NCBI GenBank assembly: GCA_951230915.1
Contig: OX579640.1
Coordinates: 19,054,981 to 19,118,980, forward strand
Direction of reading: 5' to 3'
DNA from: Antitrichia curtipendula
Lineage: Eukaryota; Streptophyta; Bryopsida; Hypnales; Leucodontaceae
DNA length: 64,000 nt
In this document: piece by piece, positions 37,472-49,850 of the stretch
Layout of the letters: the number at the start of each line of letters is the position of its first letter
How positions within the stretch are numbered: the stretch's first letter is position 1
Program-made: the position numbers and the translations under genes
The notes under the pieces: model-generated
Databases searched by the model: none
What the model was told of the DNA's origin: nothing
The model's input: the letters and a program-made list of their open reading frames with translations, nothing else

Positions 37472-37810
37472 GAGCATCCCCACCCGACTTGCAAAATGCA
37501 AGTGGGATTTGGTTGGCATAGTGCTTGGCCATCCACTTTGCAAGCCGAGCTAGGGGAGAAGATCCACCTGTTTGGAGGTGAGGAGGTGCCAAGCAATTGG
37601 TGTACAAAAACGCCGTTCTTCCCGATTCCTTGTCGCTTCATGTTTTGCAAGCCAAGTTGTGGCTAGCAAAACGACCCCCATTTGCAAGCCAGAGGCACTT
37701 GGAAGACTCTCTTGCTTAACCAGCCATCCAGTTTGTTAGGCGGGTGGGGCAATTTTGCTGGCAACCACAACGAAAAAGTCATCCGTTATGTTAGCCGAGT
37801 GGGGATGCTC
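37472..37810. mobile_element. Harbinger/Tourist-like MITE, 339 bp
   Basis: Inverted ends GAGCATCCCCACCCGACTT and, reversed, GAGCATCCCCACTCGGCTA, flanked on both sides by TAA (37469-37471 and 37811-37813). A 3-bp TAA/TTA duplication with GAGCATC-type ends is typical of PIF/Harbinger MITEs. Non-coding. Its GC content is higher than its surroundings. Confidence 0.78.
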
Positions 37811-37833
37811 TAAGCAAGGGACCAAGGGGGGTC

Positions 37834-38382
37834 TTAACCCCTAAAAGCCCAAGGGGCTCAGACAAAACACAAATGTGTTATAAAAATATAAGTTCTATAA
37901 CTTTTTTGAAGTTTGCATCAAAGAAGATAATGTGAAGCATGAAAAGTAGAAAGAATCTGTATGGTCAAAATTATAAAATTCTCTTTAGATTCTCTTCCAA
38001 TACATTTTGAAGACATAACTTCAAAAATTCACCAAAAATACAATTTCTATCTTTAGGATTGGAATTTTTTTTTGATTGGTCAAAATTGCAGTTTTTATTA
38101 ATTTGTGAAAGAATGCATAAGATCTAAAAATGAGAATACCATCACTTTTCTAAAATAGTAAGTTTTTCAACACTAGCCAATTCTAAACACTTTGTGCTAT
38201 TTCTATTATAATTTTTGTTTGATTGTAGTGATCTTAGTTTTGAATATAAATATTGAAAGACAATCCAATTTTTTTGGGGAAAAATAAAAATAAAAATAGT
38301 AAAAAAGTCTTGTTTTGCCCGAAAATTATGCCTAAGGTTGGGCAACAACTAGAAAATGGTCGTTTGAGCGCTTAGGGGTTAA
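37834..38382. mobile_element. TTAA-flanked non-coding element, copy 4
   Basis: Left end TTAACCCCTAAAAGCCCAAG, right end GAGCGCTTAGGGGTTAA. Length 549 bp, no coding capacity. Lies 21 bp after the Harbinger-like MITE target repeat. Confidence 0.65.
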
Positions 38383-38523
38383 GCTGTGATTGGAGGAAAA
38401 AAAGTTTGTGGTTCAAATTGGGCATTGACTCCAAAATTTCCGAGGCCTTGTTTTCCATCAAAATCCACTCAAAATTGTAATTTCCAATGCATCTGATATC
38501 CAAAAAATGAGAAAATTGATATT

Positions 38524-39454
38524 TTAACCCCTAAAGGACCAAGGCCTTTTTTCTGCCAAAAAACACTCAAAACTGCCATTTTTACAGCAAAGAGTAAAAA
38601 AAATTGAAAATTATTTTTTTCCCACATCTAACCATAGGATCTTACACCTTACTAGTATGAAAATGTGTGGAAAAGATTTCAGAATTTTTCACTGTACAGA
38701 TTGCAAGATATCTGCATTTAAAGTGAAAAAAACAAGTTTTTCAGCACATTGTGGGACTAGATTATTTGACTTTTAACATTTTTAACTTAAATTTTTTGCA
38801 CTACAGAGTTTTGAGCTTTAAATCTTTATAGTGGAGAATTGAGTTGAGAGTCTAGGAAAAAAAAATATTTTCAACAAAACTTAATTTTCATTCTTAAGAA
38901 AATTAAAGAGTAGAAGTAGGTATGAGATTGAAATGAAAATCTATTTTATTAATATATCTAAGATAGAATTAAAATGCACTAATCCCCACGGTGAGATTGT
39001 TCTAGCAAGCAAACTAAACCATGTGGAACTTTTTTTTTTGAAAAATTGTCAAAATTGCATTCAGAAATGAATCCTACAAGTTATTTTTTCAAGAAGATGC
39101 TCTAATTGCCCGAAAAACAAGATTGTCCATAACTTTCTCATAAAAAATCAAAAGGAAATGAATAAAAGCTTTCCAGATAGACAAAAATATAATCTATGAG
39201 GAAAAAAAATTTAGAAAAAAAAATTCAAATTTTTGCAAATTTTTTTTGCTGCCCAGTCTCCCCTGTTTTGAGCTATATGGGCATAACTTTTGTTCCCGGG
39301 CACCGATTGAAAAAAAAATTATATTCCCACAAAGGTAATCAATTTTTCTATCTTCAAAAAAAGTTTCAAAAAATCAGAAGAAAAAGTCAGCCTGTAGGTA
39401 CCTGCCCGAAATCCATTTGTCCCCCGAAGGGACATTTGGTCCTTTAGGGGTTAA
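38524..39454. mobile_element. TTAA-flanked non-coding element, copy 5 (best ends)
   Basis: Left end TTAACCCCTAAAGGACCAAG. The right end, reversed, is TTAACCCCTAAAGGACCAAA, so the inverted repeat is perfect for 19 bases. Length 931 bp. AT-rich and without an ORF above 83 codons. Confidence 0.78.
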
Positions 39455-40370
39455 GTAATCAATTCTAGGACCTTACACTACACTTGTATATAAACATATA
39501 TCCAAAACAAATTTCATCAAATTTGACTACATAGACTGCAAAGTATTTTCATTTGAAGTGAGAAGAAAAAGATTTTTTGGACCCTACCTAAGAAGTTCCA
39601 ATGGCTTTGACCATTGCTTATGGAATTTTTTTGCACTGTAGGCTTTGAATTTAAAAATCTACCACATTCAAGAAGTCAACTTGTCAGACATATCTTCACC
39701 AAATTTCAAAGGACACAATGAAGTGGAATAGATCCAAAAAAATTATGCAATTATGGATGTGTGAAGAAATGACAACACACAAGACCATTTTGCAAACAAA
39801 ATTTCTACCACAACTTTTAAGTTAGAAGAATTCTAGCAGTGGATGTCAATTGCAAAGAAATAGTTTTTCTTCACAAATACAAAAGAAAAATGTGTTAGAT
39901 GTTTATTCTAATTTCTATAAAATTTAGAAAAGTAATGTGATCAACCAAGTTCCAAACATTAGGCACCATTGCAAAAAGTAACATCCCTCTTTTCATTGAT
40001 CTTTGCATCTGTTCCCATTTGTTCCCAAGCATCATTGAGAATATTGTTCTTCTATTTCCTAGTTCCCATTTGTTTCCAAATTGAAAATATTGTTCTCGTA
40101 TGTTCTCGTATGTTCCTTGCCCTGAGTATTGTCCTTCCAAAAGTCAAGTGAAATTCCCATAAATTTCCATACCCTACTCATAAAATTTGGACTAAAACGC
40201 TTATAACTTTGAGTCTAATTTTAATAAAAGTTATATCCATGCAAAGCTTTTGGAAATCTGCATCAAAATAAAAAGTTTCAAAAAATCAAGCCAAAGATTG
40301 AGATTATGAGGACTTACCCAAAATCCAATTTGTTCCCCAAGGAGACACAAATGAGACATGTAGGGGTTAA
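39455..40370. mobile_element. TTAA-flanked non-coding element, copy 6, left end lost
   Basis: The body repeats copy 5 (for example CTAGGACCTTACACTACACT near 39474 against AGGATCTTACACCTTACTAG near 38636). The right end is CATGTAGGGGTTAA. The left inverted end is missing, probably truncated against copy 5. Confidence 0.55.
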
Positions 40371-40919
40371 AAAAATAAGAAGATTGGAAAGCCATTTGTT
40401 GTGGATGAGAAATTCACTGTGAGTCATACCATGACCAGAATAGACAATGTTTCCTTTTATTTTTGGAACTTTTTTTGTATTTTTTAGGAATAAGTCCAAT
40501 TCTCTAATAAATTTTGGTAGATCATGATTCCTCAAATTTGGCAAGTCCAATCACAAAAAATTGTAGTTCATCTTGTAGAGAAAAAAATTTAATAATAAAA
40601 GAGAGTCATATTATTAAACAAATTAAAGGAGTCTGATTGAAATTAATAATTCTTTTTATAGTTACATAAATAGAAATCATATCCTATCTACATGGATGAT
40701 CAATGTAAAGAAGCTTTTCTAACAATTATTTTCTTCAAAAACGGTGGTCTTCCAATTGGTTTAGGACATATAACATTATTTAGTGATGAAACTTGAAACT
40801 TGGATGTCCAATCGTCAATGGGGTCCATGCAATCCAATGTTGAAGTGACCTATGATTAGACTATTGTGATTTTTATTTTATATGATAATATGATAATGTG
40901 GTACCAAATGAATTTTTGG
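40371..40919. other. AT-rich spacer between element copies
   Basis: No gene, RNA or element end recognised. Confidence 0.55.
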
Positions 40920-41567
40920 TTAACCCCTTAAGTTCCTTGACTATGTTTTCACCAAAAACACTCCAAAACTGTCATTTCTAGTACAAGTCCCAAATTTTTG
41001 AAAAAAAGAGTTCTTTGATACCTATAACATATGATCTTGTAATATTCTCACTTAAAAACATGTGGTAATTAAAAATTTCAAAAATTTCCACCATGTGGAT
41101 TGCAAGATATAAGCATTCAAATCCACTGAAATTGCTATTTTGACCCTACAAAAAACAGGGCAGCTGCACTTCACAAACTCACTTTTGTATGAAAAAATGT
41201 CCAGAATGGTGGTGCTTCTTTGGATTCTTTTTTCTAGACAAGTTGGCTACATGCTTAAAAAATTTCACATCATTTGGAATTCTACAACATATAAAAAAAA
41301 ATAGTAAATAGAAAGAAGTAGAGAATGATTCAAAATACTAAATTATTAAGAATTTAGCTATGAAATTGAAAAATGTCAATCCCAATGGTTGCGATGTTGT
41401 AATAAATAATCTACATCCTATGATTTTATTTTATTTATAAAAATAATGAAAATTGAGTAAGATAAAGGATTTCAAAGTTTATTTTAGATTAGAGAATCCA
41501 TAATTGCCCATAAACTAAAACCCCTCATAACTTTTGACTCATTGATCAAAATGGAACAATTCAAAGC

Positions 41568-41602
<35 letters not shown>

Positions 41603-41875
41603 AGAAAATTAATTTCAAATTTTTATTTTTGAAAAAATAATTTTTTTTAATCTACTTGGACTGCTCGATTGGGGAATAAAGTAACATATTAGACCATAAC
41701 TTTGGACTCTTATTTCCAAATGTTGTGAAATTTAGCGAGTATGAAAGATATTCTTGACTCTTTGTCTCCACCTTCAAATAAAATTTCAGCCAAAAATATA
41801 AAAATCTCCAATTACAGGAACCTGCCCAAAATTTCTATGTTGCCAAAAAACACATGATGGTCCTTTAGGGATCAA
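40920..41875. mobile_element. TTAA-flanked non-coding element, copy 7
   Basis: Left end TTAACCCCTTAAGTTCCTTG, right end GGTCCTTTAGGGATCAA, where TTAA has become TCAA. Length 956 bp. The body from 41290 to the end is homologous to 11430-11987. It includes a (TA)n microsatellite at 41572-41597. Confidence 0.65.
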
Positions 41876-42041
41876 GTCCCGTGTCATTCTTCTCTCTTAA
41901 AGAATGTTTTAGTTGCTTCACAATTTCCTTGTAGTTTTAGACAAACATAAATTGTTCAATCTAATAATGTAAGTGTACAGTGTTCTTCCAACGGTAAGTC
42001 CTAAAATACCAAGCCTCATTGTCTTTGCAAAATTAAGCCCT

Positions 42042-42575
42042 AAAATACTGAGGCACATTTGGGCAGAAATTGTGAAAACTGAAAACTGCTCCTTTTTAAG
42101 GCAATGAAAAAAAATGATTTTTTTTTTCTTTCAAAATTCAATGGTACAAATTTGAACTAGACTACTATGGGAATGTACGGAAAAAACTCAAAAATTTTGA
42201 CCTTACAAATTGAAAGATAATAATGTTTGAAGTTAGGAAAAAAAAAAATTCCAACCTTGTCCAATAAGGCCAATAGACTTTAACTCCTCCTAAAGTGAGA
42301 GTTTCACACTACAGATGGGTTTGTTTTTTACGTTTGCATCTTGTGTTATCGAAGTTACATACTTTTCAAATTTCAAAAGCAAAAAAGGAGCTTTTGGTCA
42401 TGCTCCTAAAGCTCCTCAAAAAATTTAGGGCAGCATAACTTTTGATCCGAGCACCCGATATAGAAAAAAATTATATTCCCACTAAGGGTATACCTTGTAT
42501 CCAAATTTCAACCAAAATTGACTTCATGGGAACCTAGTACTTGAGATTTCTTACATACGTTGATTGGACACTTGG
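42042..42575. mobile_element. TTAA-type element, copy 8, right end replaced by minisatellite
   Basis: Left end TTAAGCCCTAAAATACTGAG. The body is homologous to 13680-14130, including TTACATACGTTGATTGGACA near 42550. The expected right terminus is absent where the 48-bp minisatellite begins. Confidence 0.5.
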
Positions 42576-42576
42576 T

Positions 42577-42912
42577 CATCCATCCACCACTTTTTAGCCT
42601 CATTGTCTTTTTAGGATTAAAAGACATCCATCTACCATTTTTTAGCTTCATCATCTTTTTAGGGTTAAAAGACATCCATCCACCACTTTTTAGCCTCATC
42701 GTCTTTTTAGGATTAAAAGACATCCATCAGCCACTTTTTAGCCTCATCGTCTTTTCATGGTTAAAAGACATCCATCCACCACTTTCTAGCCTCATCGTCT
42801 TTTTAGGATTAGGATTAAAAGACATCCATCAGCCACTTTTTAGCCTCATCGTCTTTTCAGGGTTAAAAGACATCCATCAGCTGCTTCTTAACCTCACCAT
42901 CCTTCCAGGAAT
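42577..42912 (+). repeat. 48-bp minisatellite, about seven units
   Basis: Units like CATCCATCCACCACTTTTTA followed by GCCTCATCGTCTTTTTAGGA repeat about every 48 bp (one unit 54 bp). Because 48 is a multiple of three, one frame stays open for 120 codons, but the composition and lack of a start context argue against a protein. A single related unit occurs at 59097-59145 in the glycosyltransferase gene. Confidence 0.9.
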
Positions 42913-43207
42913 CCAGGGGTAGCTGTAGTTACCCAAGTTCTGTCTAACTTCTCCCAGTCACGATCTCCACGGCCTTCACTGTTGGGTCACTTGAAATTTC
43001 AACATTTGAACAAAATTTATATTATTTTCGGAGACAACAGTACTCTGTTTGTTGTGGTGTTGCCTCTTGTTCCTGATTGCATGGAGCATCCAACGTGACT
43101 TGAATAATGATATGGACGGTGAAGCAATGCAATGCAAGTTGCATGGAGCTTCGCACTAGCTGAAAAACCAGCTTCCATCTTCAGTCACACTTTTGCACAC
43201 CTCATTA

Positions 43208-43244
43208 AAAATAATAATAATAACAATAATAATAATAATAATAA
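43208..43244. repeat. (AAT)n microsatellite
   Basis: About twelve AAT units with one AAC interruption. Confidence 0.95.
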
Positions 43245-43771
43245 AGAAGGCGTGGCTTTTTAAATCTTAGACTTTCGTTTAGTCGTCACACCTGATTCTT
43301 GAAACGCGCGGATGGCAAAACAAGTGAAGGTCCCAGTGCTTCCCATGATCTGGTGTCTGCATCAGTCATGGACCACACACGGTATGTACAGTGGAACCCA
43401 TGACACTATTACTAGAAGGACCGTCCCCGTGGTCTGCCTTTCCAGAACGCCATGATAGCATCTCTGTCAATTCCCGTTTCACTTCCGTAGACTTGGAAAG
43501 CGGTTTGATGCTCGAACTCCCTTTCAACATTCTGACAGAAACGCAGATCCATTGCGCATTCTTCCCTCATGCTGTTGACTGCAGCGCAGGGCAACTGGCG
43601 TAGCTGCTGGCTGCTGGCTGCTGGCTGATGCTGATGAAAACGAAGGACGGTGAAAGCAGGTCGGTGCCGGCAGGGAAAGAGAAATTAAGGATTTTTTTAA
43701 TTAGCGGCGAGCTTACTCACCGACATAAACAATAAGTAACAAGCATGTCAGTTACTTGGATTTTGTAAAAC
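43245..43771. other. GC-richer unclassified stretch
   Basis: Base composition is closer to the coding regions than to its neighbours. Both strands hold open frames of about 60-70 codons at 43391-43603, mirror images of each other, with no recognised family and no splice partners. It ends with short CTGGCTG repeats at 43604-43628. Not called as a gene. Confidence 0.4.
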
Positions 43772-44569
43772 AGCGAGTGTCACACTAATTTACCAAACTA
43801 TTGGCATGAAACTGTTTTGAATTGTGTTGGAGGTTGAAACATTACTCTATTCACAACGGGGGGAAGCACACTTTAACTCTATAACGCTGTTGCGGACACT
43901 AAGTGTTTGATGGACAACAATGAAAGAATCTTTTCATAGAAGACAATAGTGTAGATGTTAATTTTTGGAACTTTGTGCAAAAAGCAGGAGGTCTTGTGCA
44001 ATAGTTTGACCTACAATGAGGTGCTTTTGGTGGGTTTTTTATGTAGATGATTCATGTTGTCCATATCCATAAAGGATGAGTTACACGGTAACCATAGAGG
44101 TGACTATTGTGTCCTTAATGGATTAATGGCTTTGGACCCAACTAAAGGGAATGAGGCTTTGCATCCATCAAAAAATTGCCTAGTATTGGTGATCATGAGT
44201 AAGTTTGAGTAGCTATCTAACCTGAAAAAAATGTTTTATTATTTTCTTGGATAGAGTCTTTTGTAATGTAATTGCTTATTTTTTAGAACAAATCGATATA
44301 CTCTACTAATCTACTACATGCTCTATCCTCTAGCAAAGTACCACGAGTTAACTTTTTCAAGTAATAAGGTAGCTTCTCAAACTTCATGAAGGTACAATGA
44401 TTTGTCAGTAGTGAGGAAAAGTGGTGAGGAGGGGTAATGTCAAATGCCTTGGAAATTAGTGTCACCACAAAATTTATTTTGCTTGAATGTTGAGTAATAT
44501 TTCAACTTACACTACATAATACAAATTAAATAGTGTAGCTTTGGTAAATTAGTGTCACACACGCACTAT
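43772..44569. mobile_element. Inverted-repeat element (MITE-like), about 800 bp
   Basis: The left arm starts AGCGAGTGTCACACTAATTT and the right arm, reversed, TAGTGCGTGTGTGACACTAA. Both continue ATTTACCAAA and, further in, share GTTGAAAYATTACTC, so the inverted repeat spans about 90 bp with indels. CACTA lies near each end, but the similarity extends outside it, so a CACTA-superfamily assignment is unsafe. A third terminus of this type is at about 26945-26972. Confidence 0.55.
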
Positions 44570-45013
44570 TAGGCCAAGTCGTGCTCAGCTAGTGTAGCTT
44601 CTGTCGATGCTACCTTCCTTCCTTCCGGTCCGGCGGTCCGGCCAGAGCCAATAATTCTCGTGCACGATCGAGAACCGACACCCCAGCTAGCCAAATCATC
44701 CGGACTCCGTTGCTAGCAACGGAGTACATCTTATCACTGCGTGTTGCATGGAGATCGCAGCTTTCACGTGACACTGAGGAAAGGATATGGCTCTTCTTTT
44801 TCTCCTTTGCTCCCCCCATGCCACATTGCCACCTCCAGAATTGAAAAAAGCAAGAAAAAGAAATGGGATGGATATGGCAACAGTTCCGGCTTCCGACTGC
44901 ACCACATGATGCATGCGCGCGCCCATGCCCGGACCACTGAGAGGCCAAAGTCAAAAACGGCTCGACACTTGGCAACAGAATTAATTACACGGATCCCTGG
45001 GAGAATTATCCAA
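44570..45013 (+). promoter_or_regulatory. Upstream region of MIR477
   Basis: GC-richer than the flanks, with a short palindrome CTCCGTTGCTAGCAACGGAG at 44704-44723 and a CACGTGA-type element (TTTCACGTGACACT) near 44762. Open frames on both strands are unsupported. Interpreted as proximal promoter by position. Confidence 0.4.
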
Positions 45014-45021
45014 TATAAATA
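45014..45021 (+). promoter_or_regulatory. TATA box of the MIR477 gene
   Basis: TATAAATA in the context CCAATATAAATACCCGCC, followed 20-60 bp later by a pyrimidine-rich stretch (CTCAATTCTCCCACTC), a typical plant core promoter. Transcription would start near 45045-45050. No protein-coding frame follows, but the miR477 hairpin lies about 930 bp downstream on the same strand. Confidence 0.65.
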
Positions 45022-45439
45022 CCCGCCTGCCCACCTCAATTCTCCCACTCATTGCTAACTCCCCTTCCAATTCTCTAGCTAGCCAATTTGCTCATGAGAT
45101 TTTTGGAGTTTTCACTAGCTAGTGCTGGGTGACTTGGGTCTTGGTCGTTCGCAAGTGGGCGGGGCCGGGGATCTCGTTGGACAGTACGTACGTCTAGTCT
45201 AGCAGTTGGGGGGAGTTGGGGGGAGACAGTTTGGGAGTTAAAATAATCATATGGTAGTTCCGTCGAAGAGGTTGTGCGAGCGCTAGCTGCAAGTGGTTGT
45301 ACGTACGTGATCGTCATATCATTCAGTTACGGTGGAACTGTTTTGGCCATGCGCGAACTAGTAGCTCAACGCTAGTGATAATGACTGGTTGTAGAACTTG
45401 AGATTCGTGCTGCAACCTAGCTTGGATCTATATATTCCA

Positions 45440-45700
45440 GTTCTAGTTTTTCAGAACTTGTGCGCTTTGAGCGTCACAGTTCTGGAACTGTGAAATACGT
45501 GTTCCACACCAGTCCTACTTTTTGAGCTTAACTTGTGCGCTGGAACGTCACAAATCTGAAAGCTTGGCACCAGTCCTAGTCTTTTGAGCTTGGTGCGCTT
45601 GAACGTCACAAGTCTGGCCGGAACATCTATGTCTCTGTACCTGTCGTAGTTCATAACGCTTTGTGCACTTGAACGTCACAAGTTTCTCGCCTGAAATACG
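45440..45700 (+). repeat. Four degenerate 70-95 bp repeats in the MIR477 primary transcript
   Basis: The core TTGTGCGCTTGAACGTCACA recurs with changes near 45460, 45533, 45591 and 45661. Lies between the TATA box and the miRNA hairpin. Confidence 0.7.
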
Positions 45701-45967
45701 TGATTTTGACGTATATGACCATGCAAGCGAGCTTCCTAGCTCGCCTGTAGTTCAATATTTGTTTCAATAGACGTGCTATTAATTAATTTAGTGATACGTT
45801 CCAGCTGAATTCTCAGTACCGAAGTGAGTGTGTGAGGACGGTTCAATTTTATCATTCTGGATGTACGTGGGCGTGTACGTATAGCTAGATCTGAGCAAGT
45901 GCATACATGAATCGATCTGCTGTGGAGAGACGCTGATGAAAGTTTGCAAACTATTAAACTGGGCAGT

Positions 45968-46050
45968 TGCTTTCTCCTCTCCCTCAAAGGCTTCCAACGT
46001 GAGGTGTTGGGGCCTATACGCTAGAAGCCTTTGTGGGAGAGGAGGAATCA
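45968..46050 (+). ncRNA. MIR477: miR477 precursor hairpin
   Basis: The 21 bases at 45977-45997 (beginning CTCTCCCTCAAAGGC) match my memory of plant miR477, reported from mosses and several seed plants. The region folds back on itself: TTTCTCCTCTCCC at 45971-45983 and CAAAGGCTTC at 45985-45994 pair with GAAGCCTTTG and GGGAGAGGAGGAA at 46024-46047. There is one mismatch (T at 45984 against T at 46034) and one G:U pair, with a loop of about 25 bases. The mature sequence is on the 5' arm. In other plants miR477 is reported to target GRAS-family transcription factor transcripts, among others. The upstream TATA box at 45014 suggests a primary transcript of at least 1 kb. Confidence 0.85.
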
Positions 46051-49000
46051 TTCATGCTTCATGCACGCGCACGTACGTCTCTGGCTTAATTGCTACCTGA
46101 GCTTCTAGTCCCTGCATTCCACAGCAACGAACAGTAAGTTATGATTACTAGGCTCTACTATACGTTACGTCGACATCATATCAGCCGATATATACAACGG
46201 TACAGTCGGAACTCTTTTGAATCAAGGTATTAGTCCTTTTCAAAAAGACTCTATTCTAGATAATTATCCTGCTTACTTGGTTACACGTCAATTACCCACT
46301 GACATTAACACACTTGATGTGTTTGTGGATTCTTTGTGGGATCCCCAGGCAGTGAGCAAGTGAGAGTTTAGTGGCATGTTGCAGGTCAGAACATCAAATT
46401 GACTCAATTCCATTACAATGAGGTGATGGAGTGATGGACCCAGAAGGAAGCCGAAGGAAATAAAAAGGAGCTGAGAGAGGGAGGGGGATGGAAAACCCAG
46501 CTTAGCGGTGTACAGTGTTGTGAATGAAATACAATTTTGTGTCCTAATGGCGAATTTCATTGAAATAGCGGCATTCCAGAACTTTGGCGGTTTTACATCT
46601 ATACGTGTCTTAAATGTTCAGACCAATTGTTCTGAAAGTGGCGGATTTCATATGCCATTTTAATGGAATTCGCCATCCTAATAATTTGCTTATTGATTGG
46701 CACATCAAGCTAACATGTACGTGAATGCTAAATGGCGCCAATTCAACGGAATTACCGCATGGAATACCGTTAAATTTGTACCACTCTTATACCACTTCAT
46801 TTCTGTACAGCCCTTTGCAGCTACCTATTACTGTTCTGTGCATTACGTGCGTACTCATCGTGTTAGAATTTGGAAGAAGCTACATTTATCCACCGAACTC
46901 ACGTGTATATATATGAGACGCTTTCGTTCGACAATCTGTGGATTCTCAACTTCTGGATTGATCTGCCATGTTGCATTTCGATCTCTGAGAGTTCTGGTTG
47001 CATCATTTCATTTCATTTTTCAATTTATTCTTGGTTTGTGAGAATAGTGTGATGCCATCCTTCTGAGCAGAAATCCGGACCCGGGTTTTTTGGAGGACTG
47101 CATTGAAGCGGAATTCATAGATGTTTCGTTAACCCTTGAATGACGGGCTCATAACCACGAAAATCATCTGTTTTGACACCGTGTGAATTGTTGGATATAC
47201 TAAAATAATGCAAAAGCACTCATTGGAAATCAAACTACTGTAGATGATCTTCCTTTTTTCCACAAAATTTGGAGGACGAATAGTTGCACTTCTATCCTAC
47301 ACAAGAGATTTCCTTGTCATTCATTGGCCGCAAAACGTCCGCCTCAACATTTAAAGGTTAAAATGGCGGTATTCATATGCCATTTTTCCATTCAATTTTT
47401 GTAACTAATATAGATTTCAAACCGCACAGTTTGCACCTAAAAGAGCCAAATTTATGGAATATTGCCATTTTAACAAAATATCTGTTGAATCTGTGTAGGC
47501 TCATGTGACTCTTAGATTTTTTTTTTCCAAAGAGCTTCTTATGCCTCATAGTGTGAAGGGAGACTAAGTTTAGAGCATCCAATGGTTGCAAGTAACTTTG
47601 TAGCATTTTGGCAGTTTTTGTGTTTTAGGGGGTGGAGTACTATAAAATGAGGAAAACAATTATTAAAGAACATTAAAAAATATGGTCAATGCATACACCT
47701 TTAAGAAGAAGGTACTTTAGGAAGGAAAAGTATTAAAATGTTTTTTAGTAGGAAAATTGGAAAAGTGCAAAATCTCAAGAAAATATAAATTAGAATATTT
47801 TAATTTGTTAAAAAAGAAAAAATAATTTACAATAAACTAAAAATTGGCCATGTAGTCATGTAGAAGACTTCATGGAGATGAAATTTCACCAAAAGAATGA
47901 TCTTGCAACCATCTTCAATGATCAAAAGTGGGAGTGCAAGGAAGCCCTATTTGCAGAAGCAAGGAAGACATACTGACATACATAATATATTTTTAGATTC
48001 TTGTTTAAAAATATCTGCTTATTGTGGATTTTACCTAGAAAAATATATTTCTAAAAGTTATGCACAAAAAAAAACATGATAGAAAATATCAAGAAAATGA
48101 ACATTTGATGTTTGATTTTTAGAAAATAGTAAAAAATTCAAAAAATAAAATAAATAAATATTTTTTTTCTAACTTTGGAAAAATGAAGATGCTCCTTCTC
48201 AACCATTTTCATCTTTGGAAGAAAAAAAAATTGTATTCTCTACACTTGTGCAAAGGTCACTTTGAAGCTTTGCGCATATATATTCCAATTGTGAGTTCCA
48301 AATTTGTATTTCTATATCAATAATATTAAATTCCCCCAAAATGTCTAAGGTAGACATCCAACCAGAGGTTGTTCAAAAATAGTAAAATAATTTTAAGGAA
48401 ATGAAAAAAATTACTCAATGTCTACAAATACCACATGTATCTTCATTTTATCTTTTATGTAAAATTTATATACGATGCAAAAGTTATGAGCAAAAAAACA
48501 CATGTCCGAGGCCAAGGGGATTAAAAAATAGGACAAGTATTTCTTGCAAACACCCTCAATAGTGGAAACATCCATCTCCAATAAAAATTTCAGGTTCATG
48601 GGGTTCATGAAGAATGTGTCAGTGAATACTTATCATATCGTACTGATTATTATACAATAAGCTATTAAAATTGGATGTTTTGCCTTCTCTTCTCCTTATA
48701 GATAAATTTTTTGAATGATTTTATTATCAGATTTTAATAAATTATATATCTTGAAAAAGCTCTCAAAATCTCTTGTCCTAATATTAATTAAAATAAAAAA
48801 TCATAAGACTTTAAGACTTTAAGTGTACTAATAAGCAAAAATAGAAGTCTAATAAGTACAAACTGGCTTATCATAAGAGAGTTGCCACCCTGAGTTCTTA
48901 CGAGTTACGACAATCCTCCGCCATACTTTTCAATTCAATTTAACTACTCCATCCCATACTTGTAACTCTAACTTGTTCTAATTTTGAAATTGTGTGAATT

Positions 49001-49850
49001 TGCAAGGCACATTATTATAGAAGTTCACACTATTATTGAATAAATGTAATATATTAAAAAAATGTATTATATTTATACTATCTCAAATATTGTAATTTCA
49101 ATTCACCTTTCATCCACGTGTCATCCATTGATCACTTTCATTCCATTTTCATCTTATTTTTACTTAAGTTTCATTCAAATGTTTCCATTGACTATTAGAT
49201 CACTTTCATCCAAAATTATCCAAATTTGTGAAAGGAGGTTTCACATTATTTAATTTCTTGCACCACTTGAATTGCCTTATGTACTACATGGCTAAAAAGT
49301 AATTGCGTAAAATGTATTTTTTGTTACTTGGCAGGCAATCCGGACAACTCAAAAAAATTCTTTAAAAAATCATTTTTTTTAATAATAAAAATTTGAAATT
49401 AGTTCTAAAGATTTCTTTACATATGAAAAAATTTGAATTATACCATTTTGATTAATGAAATGAAAGCTATGAGGAATTCTAATTTTCAGGTAGGTATGGA
49501 ATCAAACTCAATAGAACAAAAAACCTAGTCAAACAAGGTGCAAAACCCCCTAGTCAAGCAAGGTGCAAAAAAAATATTTTCTTCACTTGGATGCAAATAT
49601 CTTGCAATCTATGCGGTCACAGTTTCTAAAATTTCTTCTTTACATTCTTAAACTAGTCCAATATAAGATCTTGTGGTTAGATATGCAAAAAAAATGTTTT
49701 TTTAAGTTTTTTGTTCTTTGCAATAGAAATGGCAGTTTTGAGTGTTTTTTGAATTCCAAAAGGTCTTAATCCTTTAGGGATTGAAGGATGAAAACTACAA
49801 GGGGGGAGGGGTTCCAAACACTCAACTCAATTCTTCAACATAAAAAAACT
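46051..49850. other. Intergenic repeat-rich DNA
   Basis: The 3' part of the MIR477 transcript is probably within the first few hundred bases. A motif like GGCGGATTTCATATGCCATT recurs at 46643 and, diverged, at 47365, and partly folds on itself (46641-46677). From 47600 the sequence is AT-rich with no gene. A degenerate element end, CCTTTAGGGATTGAAGG, lies near 49772. Confidence 0.5.

Noticed and set aside
42560..42922. 120-codon frame reading a repeated SLIVFLGLKDIHP peptide
   Set aside because: It is the translation of a 48-bp minisatellite whose length is a multiple of three; no start context, splice partner or known family.
43391..43603. 60-70 codon frames on both strands
   Set aside because: Mirror frames in a GC-richer patch, no recognised domain, no exon partners.
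44610..45058. Overlapping frames upstream of MIR477
   Set aside because: Frames on both strands reflect low stop density in GC-rich promoter DNA; composition and lack of homology argue against protein genes.
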